NCBI GenBank assembly: GCA_007859835.1
Contig: SJPJ01000001.1
Coordinates: forward strand, 3,584,794 to 3,648,793
DNA from: Novipirellula herctigrandis
GTDB taxonomy: Bacteria; Planctomycetota; Planctomycetia; Pirellulales; Pirellulaceae
Length of the DNA stretch: 64,000 bases
Reading direction: 5' to 3'
Below, in pieces: positions 8,483 to 17,900 of this stretch. Below the pieces are notes generated by a model. It worked only from the letters and a program-made list of their open reading frames with translations. It searched no databases and was not told the origin of the DNA. Within the stretch, counting starts at the first letter, position 1, and every line of letters starts with the position of its first letter. Both the position numbers and the translations under genes were made by a program.

Positions 8483-9898
8483 TTACCCCCGTGTCTTTCG
8501 CGACGCCTTGTCGCCATTCATGTTCAGCATCGGGCCGTTGGAAACGATATCTTTGTGCAAGGGAAGAAAAAGCTCTTTCATTCGCTCCAACTCATCGGGA
8601 CGAGACTCGGCGAGATCGTTGTTCTCGTTGGGGTCGCTTTTCAGGTCGTACAGTTCATACCCCGAAAAGCCAGCCTGTTTGATGTGCTCGACAACCTTCC
8701 GTCCGCTCGGACGTGGTTCTGCGATGGCAAGCAGTTTCCAGTTGCCCACGCGAATCGCATAGTTCACTCCGCCGCGCGCGTTGTACCAAGACCAGTACAA
8801 TGGCGTTCTGCGATGCAACGTTTCACCGCGTGTGACCGGCAGGAAACTCTGCCCGTCGCATTCTACCGTCAGTTTCGCGGTCGCCGCTTCTGCAAACGTT
8901 GGCAACACATCCCAGGCGTGAATCGGCGTTTCGCTCCGCTGTCTCGGCTTGATTTTACCCGGCCAGACCGCGAATCCGGGCACACGAATCCCGCCTTCGT
9001 GAATGTGACCTTTGGCGCCACGATAGTCTCCCGGAGTTCCCCACGAATAGCTGTTGCGGTGTTCGGGCCCATTGTCGCTGCTGAAATAGATGAGCGTGTT
9101 GTCAAACAGTCCTCGTTCTTTCAGTAGCCTAACGAGGTCACCCATTGCCGAATCAAGTTGAGCGACACAACCATAATAAACTTCACGTGTCGCCCGTTTC
9201 GCTTTATTCCGCTCGACGCGATCGCCACCATATCGAATCGTTTTAAACGCGTCTTCATCAACCGGACGAAATTTTTGTCGAAATGATTCCGGAGCATACT
9301 TCTCGACCGGCATGTGCGATTCGTGAAACGCCAGATAGGCAAAGAATGGTTTCGCTGCTGTGTCGGCTGGCTTGAGCCATTTGGAGAAGTCCGCAACGAC
9401 ATTTGTGGCCATACCTGAGTCGACGGACTCATCAAAACCATGGCGTTTTGTAGCGACTTGCGGATCGGTATTGCTCGGATCCATGTGCCACTTTCCGCCA
9501 TGAAACGTTGAGTAGCCGTCATCTCGCAACAGCTCTGCGATGGTCGTTTCTTTCTCGGGCAGCTTCATATCGCCTCTACCCACAATGTCGTAGAACCCGA
9601 CACGATAAGACGCTTTGCCGAGCATCAGTGCGACGCGCGATGGCGAACAGTGAGGTGCGCCGGCATAGTTGTGATCGAAGATCATCCCCTCGGCTGCCAG
9701 GGCATCAATGTTGGGCGTCTTCACGATTGGGTGACCATTGAAACTGACATCGCCCCACCCGAGATCATCGCAGTAAATCAGCAAAAGATTCGGCTTTAGC
9801 GTGTGTTCGTGTTTCGCTTCTTCTTGTGCCGCTTCGCCCGCCGTGACGTTCAGCGCGCAGAGCATGACGTGAAAGAGAAGTATTGTCGTTTTATGCAT
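8483..9898 (-). CDS. Secreted S1 sulfatase
   Basis: 471 aa from the ATG at 9898; a TTG at 9910 in the same frame is a weaker start. A signal peptide of about 21 residues (ending VTAGEA) is followed by NLLLIYCDDLGWGDVSF. The canonical formylglycine motif C-S-P-S-R is at C84, then GGKWHMDP, SSDNGPEHRN for metal binding, and a C-terminal ELYDLKSDPNENNDLAE, typical of S1 enzymes. All expected S1 landmarks are present and the length is normal, so it should be active after FGly maturation. The sulfated substrate is unknown; location with GH97, GH116 and other sulfatases points to a polysaccharide. Confidence 0.92.
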   Translation of the reverse strand: MHKTTILLFHVMLCALNVTAGEAAQEEAKHEHTLKPNLLLIYCDDLGWGDVSFNGHPIVKTPNIDALAAEGMIFDHNYAGAPHCSPSRVALMLGKASYRVGFYDIVGRGDMKLPEKETTIAELLRDDGYSTFHGGKWHMDPSNTDPQVATKRHGFDESVDSGMATNVVADFSKWLKPADTAAKPFFAYLAFHESHMPVEKYAPESFRQKFRPVDEDAFKTIRYGGDRVERNKAKRATREVYYGCVAQLDSAMGDLVRLLKERGLFDNTLIYFSSDNGPEHRNSYSWGTPGDYRGAKGHIHEGGIRVPGFAVWPGKIKPRQRSETPIHAWDVLPTFAEAATAKLTVECDGQSFLPVTRGETLHRRTPLYWSWYNARGGVNYAIRVGNWKLLAIAEPRPSGRKVVEHIKQAGFSGYELYDLKSDPNENNDLAESRPDELERMKELFLPLHKDIVSNGPMLNMNGDKASRKTRG

Positions 9899-9922
9899 GA
9901 AGTGGCTCAATTGATTTTGTAT

Positions 9923-10192
9923 TTATGTCTCGAACCGTTCGTCAATGACGCCGGTCGTGTCGCCGAAGCCAGTGGCTCTGACGCTAACACCTCGTAGTGT
10001 CGACAACGCCCAGTTCAGAAAGCTGGTTCCTATTTGAAATCCCTCGCGTTTCTCAAGCAAGCCCCGATTGGTCGCTTGCAAGACGTCCCACGCTGCATTC
10101 ACGTCGCCAAAAAACGAGACGATATAGCTCAGTAGCCTTTGCTGACGGCTTACGAGTACTTCCGGAAATGTCTGCGTCATCTCAGGCATATG
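9923..10192 (-). pseudogene. Truncated ECF sigma factor (region 2 only)
   Basis: From the ATG at 10192 the frame reads TFPEVLVSRQQRLLSYIVSF, then AAWDVLQATNRGLLEKREGF and GTSFLNWALSTLRG. This is region 2 of the ECF sigma factors that in planctomycetes often accompany sulfatase and DUF1080/DUF1549-type clusters. The sequence loses similarity right after the FLxWA motif and ends at 9923; region 4 is missing. It lies immediately upstream of the intact sulfatase. Confidence 0.6.
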
Positions 10193-10647
10193 CCTGAATA
10201 CCATCCGTGCTGGTTTGGTTACGGCTAAAACCACTCGTTTTATCCAGAAAGTTCACTGAGTCGCGGATCGTGCTGCGGTGAGCCTTCGAAGGCAGGCTGT
10301 CCGAGTCGTCCAGCGACAGCCAAACGCAGGGCTCCGAGCACGATCTAACCCAGCGGCTCACCAGCAGGCTCTTTCCGTAGTCCGCCGGCGCCGAAACCAG
10401 CGTCAAAGGACGGCGCGGATTCTGTTCCAGCAGATTCGATTAACCGCGAACGAGCGATCAGGCCCCGCGGTGGTTCAGGTGGACGCAGCTTGGTCCGCAG
10501 GATCGTCGTCGCGGCAGGCTGACAGGCCGTCGCGGCCTGCACTTCTGCGTCGTTTGTGAGTTGCATATCTAAGTGGCCCTGCCTGATTTGATCGCATCCT
10601 GCATGATTGGGCGCCCCGGGGACCCCTTCGTTGCTCGACTCTGACAT
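10182..10647 (-). pseudogene. MalT/LuxR-type ATPase regulator fragment, frameshifted
   Basis: One frame gives TTILRTKLRPPEPPRGLIAR and SRLIE, the N-terminal entry of MalT-like regulators. A shift of one base leads into RRPLTLVSAPADYGKSLLVS (Walker A region, with Asp in place of the usual Gly before YGKS) and CSEPCVWLSLDDSDS. Similarity stops near 10260. The TPR and LuxR HTH parts are absent. It is a fragment of an ATP-dependent transcription regulator, overlapping the sigma-factor scrap. Confidence 0.6.
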
Positions 10648-11359
10648 TTTGGCTGCGACGACCGACTTTGTGGACGACGCAGTTCAAGCGACCCCGTGTT
10701 TGAGTTTGTTCGCTACCCAATCATCGCTGTTCGTGATTCCACTCATCTAGCTGCGGTTTCATGAAACAAGATCTGCATCCATCACATGTAAACCGCCCAT
10801 TGCTCGCGGAGGAACCATTTTGAGTCGCCATCCCAATCTGTGAATATTCACCACGCTGCACGATTTGGCTAGCGGTACTGATCGAGAGGCGTCACAAAGA
10901 GCGTTGCTTCGGGTGTAATGTTTTTTTCTCTGCGAACTATCGCGATCTCGGTTCACATGTTGGCTGCTTGTTGACACGCCGTTTGCTTCCGAGCCAAACG
11001 GTTCACGTTCCGTCCGCAGTCGTCTGCAAAGCTGTCGGCTCGATGTATCCTAACGCTCTCCCTTCGTGTGTGAAGTTGGTCCAACCGTCGCGATCCATCT
11101 TCTCTTGATCACAGTTGGCTGCGGCGAATCGAGTCAAGGTCCACCTGCCATTAGCACGACGCCTCAAGAAAGTGGGTTGACCGACGTTCCGAAAATCAGA
11201 AGCGATCTTGAATCGGGAAGGATCACGATCACTTGGGTTGGTAAAATCATGTGAATTCACTTGCTACAAATCAGTGCCGCGACATGCCTGCAAATAGACT
11301 CCCAATCGTGAACCAGAGCTCATTTTGCCCCCGCCCGCGTCCCGACGCTCGCATTCGTA
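10648..11359. other. Region without recognisable gene
   Basis: No convincing gene was seen. The most protein-like frame is 11066-11254 (+), 62 codons, containing HLLLITVGCGESSQG, which vaguely resembles a lipoprotein leader, followed by a Ser/Thr/Pro-rich stretch. It has no family match that I recognise. The region lies between a fragment of a regulator and a fragment of a conserved protein and is best regarded as decaying DNA. Confidence 0.4.
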
Positions 11360-11704
11360 TTGGGGTCGTCTTCGCCCGCCATTCATGCGCAGCCAAACTC
11401 ATTTAAATTGAAGATCGAGCTGGTCACCTCTGGCACGAAGCATCAGTTCTTCGGATACATCGGCCCGTGCCAGAAGGTCCCGTGGACCGCCAGTGGAAGA
11501 TACATTTTCGGTTTGGAGATCGACGAAATCGATCGACTGCCCAAACCGGATGAAGCCGCAAACGTCATCCTTATCGATACCCAGGATGGTGAAAAGATCA
11601 TCAGCGTCGACAGAACGCATGCATGGAATCCGCAACAGGAAACGATGTTTTATTGGCATCCGTTGGCTGCCGAAACGCAGTTCTTCTTCAACGACCGGGA
11701 TTAG
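11360..11704 (+). pseudogene. N-terminal fragment of a conserved planctomycete protein
   Basis: About 100 codons read KLKIELVTSGTKHQFFGYIG, ASGRYIFGLEIDEIDRLPKP, HAWNPQQETMFYWHP and QFFFNDRD, ending at a TAG at 11702. From memory this pattern matches the start of a larger propeller-like family common in planctomycetes, in which sequence continues after FFFNDRD. Here the frame stops directly after it and the next bases belong to the degenerate tail of the convergent sulfatase. There is no good leader. I infer a truncated gene whose 3' part was lost at the 11.70-kb joint. Confidence 0.55.
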
Positions 11705-12111
11705 TGCCAAAATCGTTGCCGGTGGCGAGAATGACGACGCCATTCTCTCCGTGAACAGCGGGGGTCCAGGCGGTGAGGTCGGTGCCGTATCTAACCAAGA
11801 TGCTGAGTTCGGGACGCTGGCCGCCGTATCGGTGCCGCGGTAGGTGAAGAGGAAGTAATCGGAGTCGCACATGTCGCTGTCGGGATCGGCGGTGACAAAG
11901 TGCCGACGGCCAACTTGCCGGCGTACAGGTTGCCGGCGTACAGGTTGGCGGGGTCCAACTTGTCGGCGTACAGGTTGGTGGGGTCCGGGTTGGCGGGGTC
12001 CAACTTGTCGGCGTACAGGTTGGTGGGGTCCGGGTTGGTGGGGTACAGATTGGCGGGGTCCGGGTTGGCGGGGTCCGGGTTGGTGGGGTCGTCGGGGTTT
12101 CCGCCGAGCAC
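11705..12111 (-). pseudogene. Decayed C-terminal extension of the sulfatase at 12112-14415
   Basis: Directly after the TAG of the sulfatase, in the same frame, the translation goes on as VLGGNPDDPTNPDPANPDP and through the 15-bp repeat. In other phases it then gives CDSDYFLFTYRGTDTA and LSILVRYGTDLTAWTPAVHG with ENGVVILATGNDFGT. Those last pieces resemble the end of planctomycete autotransporter-like tails (the 'YGTDLTxWT' segment). So the ancestral protein probably continued here, and a premature TAG plus at least two frameshifts have cut it off. Confidence 0.55.
11911..12090. repeat. Tandem repeat, 12 units of 15 bp, coding pentapeptides
   Basis: Twelve contiguous 15-bp units such as caggttggcggggtc, caacttgtcggcgta and cgggttggtggggtc. 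On the minus strand each unit codes for a pentapeptide: DPTNP, DPANL, YPTNP, YADKL, YAGNL. Two or three unit types alternate, which suggests block duplications. The array follows the TAG of the sulfatase in the same frame. It has no spacers, so it is not a CRISPR array. Confidence 0.9.
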
Positions 12112-14415
12112 CTATTCGATGCCGGTTTGCACGGCGTCGCCATCGGGGTCGTGATCGGGATCGCTTGGGCCGCCGTCCGTTAGTTCGACTACAATCTCGT
12201 CCGCATCGGCAAGACCGGTTCCGTAGTGGACGATGAATTCGAGCGTTGGGTCACTCGGGTCTTCAACCGTTCCGAAGGTTCCTGTGAGACGGGAAATGCC
12301 TGATGCGATGAGCCAAGTATCTCCGCTGGTGAACGTCCCGCCCAAGTTCATTTGGAGGGTAGAGGTGCCACCGAGGGTCGCGTTGGTAACGGGAAGTGTA
12401 AATACGTTGGCTCCGTCTGTATCGAAAGAAAGGACACCGTTGTTACCGACCTCAAGCTTTCCTACGGCATTGCCGCTTAAAAAGGTCGCAGCACGATCGA
12501 ATGAAATCGTTCCGTTGACGACGTAGACCGCGTCCCGAGTGTTCATGGTCGATCCGGCCAGGATGTTCACAGTGCCTAGACCGCCGGCGGCATCGCCGAC
12601 ATATAAATCATGATTGCCGGCGCCAGAGAGTGTTAGGTTCGCCCCCGATTGGAGATTTAGCGTGCCGACTGATCCAGCGCCGACGCCGACTCTGATTCCC
12701 ATATCGGGGCCACTCGATTGGGCCTTCCAGGAAGTGGCGAGATTTAAGGTTCCCGGCGTTCCATCAAAGCCGAGATTAACGTCGTAGTATTGGCTGGATA
12801 GAGAGGCAGTCGTCGTAACGATCTTCCCGTCGTTGATGATGGCGTCATTGCGCGGTGAGGTTGGCCGATCCACCACCTCGGCCGCTGGAGCCCCCTTGTC
12901 CCAGTTGTTGGCATTGTTGTAGTCGGTGCCCGTGCCGCCGGTGAAGGTGGTTCGGGAGTCATTGTATCCCACCACTGATGCCAGGTTCGCCGCCATGCTG
13001 ATCTTGAACTCATCCAACACGGTTGCGTAGGCGGGATTCGATGCAAGGTTCGTGTATTGAAATGGATCGTTGAGCATGTCGTAGAGCTCGTAACCGCCTG
13101 ATCCAGTCGCTGACTTCTGGATGAATGCGTAGTCGGCACTTCTCAGACAGTAGAGAGTGTTGCTTCCCATCACCGTGAAGGCAGCATCCCTGACGGTCGC
13201 GGTCGGATCGTCGAGGGTCGTGGCGAGGCTCTTGCCCTGCAGGCGGGTCGGAACCGGCAGCCCGCAGAGCTCGGCGGTGGTGGGGAACAAATCAACCAAT
13301 TCGGCGAACGAACCACACACTGCCGGAACCTTACCCGGCACCTTGATGATCAAGGGCACCCGGGCCGACTCTTCATGCACGTACTGTTTCGACCAGAAGT
13401 CGTGCTCGCCCAGGAAAAATCCGTGGTCGCTGGCGAAGATGACAATAGTGTTCTCGGCCAACCCTTCATCCTCGAGTTTCTGCAACACTTTTCCCACTTG
13501 GGCGTCCATGTAGGTGACCGAGGCATAGTAACCGGCGATCGACTTCTTTTTCTCGGTCTCGTTGAACTTCAGCCTGGATGTGGTGACGTATTTATGGATC
13601 ACGTCGTCCTGGTCGCCAGCAGACACCGTGGGTGGCACCATTTTCTGCCACGGATAGAGATCGAAGTATTGCTTGGGAGCCACGAAGGGGATATGGGGGC
13701 GGACGAACCCCACTGCGAGAATGAAGCGTTCGTTCTTGTGGAGTTCGAGCAGTTCGCAGGCCTTCACGGCCGACTTGCCGTCGGATTGGTCGGTGTCGTC
13801 GTTGGGGACGATGACATACTCGTAGGTGTTGCCGCCGATGATCTGGTTCACGCCGCTGTCACCTTCCTTGATGCCGGCTAGCCGTTCGGCGGTCGGATTG
13901 CCGCCGTTCAAGGCTGAGTCGAGGGGAATGGCATCCTCGGCCTCGGGTCCTTGCGAATTGAATCGCTCCGTCCACGACAAGGCATCGTCTTCTCCGTTCC
14001 CTCCCGCCTGGATGTTTCGAGGCACACCCATGTGGAAAATCTTGCTCACCCGTGCGGCGTAATACCCCCGGTTCCTGAAATACTGCGTCCAACTCTCGCG
14101 GTCGCCATTCTCACTGCGCCCGCTGACGTAGCCGAACACCCCCGTCGTGTGCGGGTAGTAGCTGAACATCATCGAGGACCGCGACGGACCACAGACGGGA
14201 TACTGGCAGTAGGCACGCGTGTAGCGGGTCCCCCCGGCGGCCAGGGCATCAATGTTCGGGGTCAGGCACACCGTGTTGCCATAACATCCGAGCGCTTCCG
14301 CAGTTAGGTCATCGGACATGATAAGCAGGACGTTGTAATCCTGTTGGGCCTGTCCGGGAACGGCGAGCAGGACCATCATGGCCGCGACGTGAAAAAGGAG
14401 TGGAGCTTTTCTCAT
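12112..14415 (-). CDS. Secreted S1 sulfatase (iduronate-2-sulfatase type) with autotransporter-like beta tail
   Basis: 767 aa. A leader of about 24 residues (MRKAPLLFHVAAMMVLLAVP) is followed by YNVLLIMSDDLTAEALGCYG, a canonical C-G-P-S-R motif at C75 (YPVCGPSRSS), RVSKIFHMG, FVRPHIPFVAP and ASDHGFFLGEHDFWSKQ. This is the iduronate-2-sulfatase/choline-sulfatase-like branch. From about residue 490 the protein changes to a Gly/Thr/Asn-rich beta-repeat region (NNANNWDKGAPA; GTLNLQSGANLTLSGAG; GTVNILAGSTM) as in planctomycete surface proteins. The end, SDPDHDPDGDAVQTGIE, is a calcium-type DPDGD segment usually followed by more sequence; a TAG stops it. The tail probably anchors or multimerises the enzyme outside the cell. 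Confidence 0.9.
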   Translation of the reverse strand: MRKAPLLFHVAAMMVLLAVPGQAQQDYNVLLIMSDDLTAEALGCYGNTVCLTPNIDALAAGGTRYTRAYCQYPVCGPSRSSMMFSYYPHTTGVFGYVSGRSENGDRESWTQYFRNRGYYAARVSKIFHMGVPRNIQAGGNGEDDALSWTERFNSQGPEAEDAIPLDSALNGGNPTAERLAGIKEGDSGVNQIIGGNTYEYVIVPNDDTDQSDGKSAVKACELLELHKNERFILAVGFVRPHIPFVAPKQYFDLYPWQKMVPPTVSAGDQDDVIHKYVTTSRLKFNETEKKKSIAGYYASVTYMDAQVGKVLQKLEDEGLAENTIVIFASDHGFFLGEHDFWSKQYVHEESARVPLIIKVPGKVPAVCGSFAELVDLFPTTAELCGLPVPTRLQGKSLATTLDDPTATVRDAAFTVMGSNTLYCLRSADYAFIQKSATGSGGYELYDMLNDPFQYTNLASNPAYATVLDEFKISMAANLASVVGYNDSRTTFTGGTGTDYNNANNWDKGAPAAEVVDRPTSPRNDAIINDGKIVTTTASLSSQYYDVNLGFDGTPGTLNLATSWKAQSSGPDMGIRVGVGAGSVGTLNLQSGANLTLSGAGNHDLYVGDAAGGLGTVNILAGSTMNTRDAVYVVNGTISFDRAATFLSGNAVGKLEVGNNGVLSFDTDGANVFTLPVTNATLGGTSTLQMNLGGTFTSGDTWLIASGISRLTGTFGTVEDPSDPTLEFIVHYGTGLADADEIVVELTDGGPSDPDHDPDGDAVQTGIE

Positions 14416-14442
14416 AGTGTGTACCGGGTGTTCAAATCGCGA

Positions 14443-14595
14443 TCAATCAATCGTTATCGATTGCTCGCCCCGAGCGATCGATCTTTGCCCGAAACCCAAT
14501 ATCGCGAGGAGAATCAACAAAACGGCCAGACGCTTCGGCGCCCGGCTCAAAATTCCAGGCATGTCCAATACTCCGTTAACCGAGTTCCGATTCAT
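14443..14595 (-). pseudogene. Leader-peptide-only scrap
   Basis: A 50-codon frame contains a strong signal sequence, RAPKRLAVLLILLAILGFGQ, followed by only 12 residues before the stop. It sits 27 bp upstream of the sulfatase start on the same strand. It may be a remnant of a secreted gene whose body was deleted, or a very small membrane peptide. No Shine-Dalgarno sequence or family supports the second option. Confidence 0.35.
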
Positions 14596-14995
14596 GCTCC
14601 GTTGAGGATTGGCATTCAGCCAGTCTAATGTAACAGACGATAACGGACCCGTTTTGTTCCGAATCCCACGGCGCTTACGTGCAGCGGTGCGCCAGGGCGA
14701 GTAGGCGGGCAATTCGCGGGACTTGGCTTTTCGGCTTGGTGGACGAATTGACGGGCTGGAGTTGTCTGCGTCCGATACGTCTGATGGCACCGTGGCATTT
14801 TCGATTGATAATTGCCACCGAGTAAAGAGTCTCCCCTCGCGAGTGGAAGCCGCAATCGAAACCTGAAACATAAATTTTGAAGAGCCCGGAGGGCGGAGCG
14901 ACTGCTGCCTCAGTGACCGGAGTAAGCCGCACTATTGCCGTGTCAAAAAAAAGGTTCTCACAGTTTCCTGTCGGCGTTGGCCAGACTGATCTGCG
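14596..14995. other. Intergenic region, nothing recognised
   Basis: Four hundred bases between the leader scrap and the end of the kinase gene. Open frames on both strands give no recognisable protein. A short A-run (caaaaaaaagg at about 14942) lies just 3' of the kinase stop, but I see no convincing stem beside it. Confidence 0.4.
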
Positions 14996-17900
14996 TTATT
15001 TATCGCCCCGTGGAAGTTCGAGAGCTTCCCTCACGACGGGAGCGAGGTAAGACTTGAGGTCATGTTCTTCGTTGCCGTTGGATTCTTCAAACCTGGCGAC
15101 AAGTTTTTGGTAAGACGAATGAAGGTCCTCGTGAAACTGGACCTGGTCAGGGTCGTTTTTGATCAGCAAGGCGAAATGAAATGTGGCTGCGTACCAGTTC
15201 TCTGTCGCCACGGCTTGCTTTGCCTGCTCGCGGTGCCACCCGGGATCAAATCTCGCCTTGGTGGCTCGATAGGCTTTCTCCTGTGGTGTGTTCTTGTACT
15301 CGAGGTCGACAAGCATGACGTTGTTCATTTCACTCGAAACACGCCATCGACGATTGGGGGAAACCAGATTGACTTCTTGTGGTGGATCCCATTCTGCTGC
15401 TTCGACTAGCTTGGTGGTTTCGACGTTCCAAACAAGCTGGTCACCGTCTACTGACTGGGAATAGATCCGCGTGCCGTCGGGGCTGAAGGCGACTCTGGCA
15501 ACGGTGTCTGAATGACCTCGCAGTGGGGTCATTTCCTGATTCTGCCGAGCGTCCCAAAGCTTGATTGTGCCGTCAGTGCCAGCCGACACGAGCCGCGTCC
15601 CGTTTGGGTTGAATGCAATGCTGTACACTCGGTCTGTTTGTAAGTCGAGGGTGGTCATTTCGTGACCAGATTTCGCGTCCCACAGCTTGATCGTTTTGTC
15701 GTGGCTTGCCGTGGCGAGACGTTTACCGTCAGGTGCGAATGCGATGCTGGTCACCACTTCGGTGTGTCCTGTGAACGCCATGATTTGCTGATATGTCACC
15801 GCATCCCACAGCAGGACGGCATTCTTGGCTGCTGCGGCAAGTCGCGAGCCATCGGGGCTGAAAGTGACACGTGTCATCCATCGTGTCCGTCCTTTGAGCG
15901 TCGTGATTTCCTTAAGCGTTCGCGTATCCCACAGTTTTATCGCGCCATCTGATCCCGCCGACGCGAGGGTTCTGCCGTCAGGACTGAAAGAGATGCTGTT
16001 GACCGTGTCGGCATGCCCTTTGAGCGTGGTGATTTCGTTGCCCGTTTTCGCGTCCCACACCTTAATCGTTTTGTCGTTGGCTGCCGTCGCGAGGAGTTTT
16101 CCGTCGGGGTTGAAGGCCAAACTGTTAACCCGCTCTTTGTGTCCGGTGAGTGTTAAGATCTCTCGGCTTGATTGTGTCTCCCAGAGCTTAACGGTCCCGT
16201 CAGTGCAAGCCGACGCAAGATGAGTCCCTGTGGGGCTGAAGGCTACATTGGAAACCGTTGCTGCGTGCCCGGTGAGTGTGGTAATTTCTTTTCCAGACTG
16301 AGAGTCCCACAACTTGATCGTCTTGTCTTCGCCCGCGGACGCCATCCTTGTACCGTCGAGGCTTATGGCGACGTCATAAATGGTTCCCGCGTGTCCCCTT
16401 AGTGATATCAGCGATGCGGTTTCCTGCCCGGACCGAGCATCCCACAATTTGATTGTTTTGTCGAAGCTTGCCGATGCGAGACGTGAGCCATCGGGGCTGA
16501 AGCTGATCCCGTTAACCCAATCTGCATGCCCCCCCAGCGTAGCAATCGCCTGCCCAGACCACACGTCCCACAGCCTAATCGTCTTGTCTCTTCCGGCCGA
16601 CGCGAGACGCGTGCCATCGGGGCTAAAGGCGATGTTGTGAACAAACTGAGTGTGTCCTCTGAGTGTGCTGATTTCACGATAGGACCGTGCGTCCCACAGT
16701 TTGATTGTGTCCTGACTGGCCGATGCGAGGTGCGCGCCGTCCGGGCTGAATGCAACGCTGATCACGATTGCTGCATGACCTGTGAGCGTGGTGGTTTCCT
16801 CGCCTGTTTGTGCGTCCCAAATCTTGATCGTCTTGTCAACGCTTGCCGACGCGAGACGCGTTCCGTTGGCATTGAACGCGACACATCCAATCTCGCCCCG
16901 ATGTCCGGTTAGTGTGTTGATGTCCCGCCCCGAACTTACGTCCCACAACTTGATGGTCGCGTCGTCACTTGCGGATGCGAGTAGCTTGCCATTTGGACTG
17001 AACGCGACGCAGGCAACCAGTTTGGTGTGTCCTGTCAACGTGTTGATTTCCCGATACGTTCGCGTGTCCCAAAGCTTAATCGTATTGTCAAAGCTGGCCG
17101 AAGCAAGTCGCGAGCCATCGGGACTGAAGGCCACGCCCCCAACCTGGTTTGTGTGACCGGTCAGTGTGACGATTTCCTGGCCCGTTTCCGCATCCCAAAT
17201 CTTGATCGTGCTGTCACGGCCGGCCGATGCGACGTGTTTGCCATTGGGGCTAAAGGCGACCTTGTAGACCCAGTCTTTATGTCCGTAGCACGTGATATCG
17301 CTTCCCTGGAAGTGTCGGCGGCAAAAGTGCCATTCGAAGTTATCACGATATTCAGGCGGGATTTGGTGCAACAGGTTCCGGGCTTCCAAAGCTCGATTGG
17401 CTTCCCATCTGGCATTGGCCAGTTGAAATTTCGCAGCAGCCTCGGAGTCACGCGCACGTTTGGATTCGGCGGCGGCAAGGCTCTCCGCGCCGACGGCTCG
17501 TTGCTCGTTCTTTTCAGCTTTGTTTTTTTCCTTTAACGCAAGTTGCTCACTTTCCCTGGCCTTTCTCCGTTCTTGGTCTGCTTCCCGAGAGTGTTCTTCC
17601 GCGATTTTCTGATGAGCTTCCGCCTCGGCCGTTTTTTTGTTCGCTCGAATCAACCCGTAACCTGTGCCAGCGATACCAGCTAGCAACACAACGCCAACCG
17701 CCAGGATGGATGCGACCAGTCCCCGATTCCTGGTTGCAAATTTTCGAATCTGATACCAGGATGACGGAGGTCGGGCCTTGATGGCTTCGCCAGTCATGTA
17801 GCTGGAAATATCCTCGGCAAAATCATTCGCCGTCACGTACCTCCGTGTGCGGTCTTTCTCCAGGGCTTTCATGACAACCCAGTCGAGATCGCCTTTGAGG

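Noticed and set aside
11911-12090. Regular repeat array that might be a CRISPR
   Set aside because: Units are 15 bp, contiguous, without spacers, and code pentapeptides.
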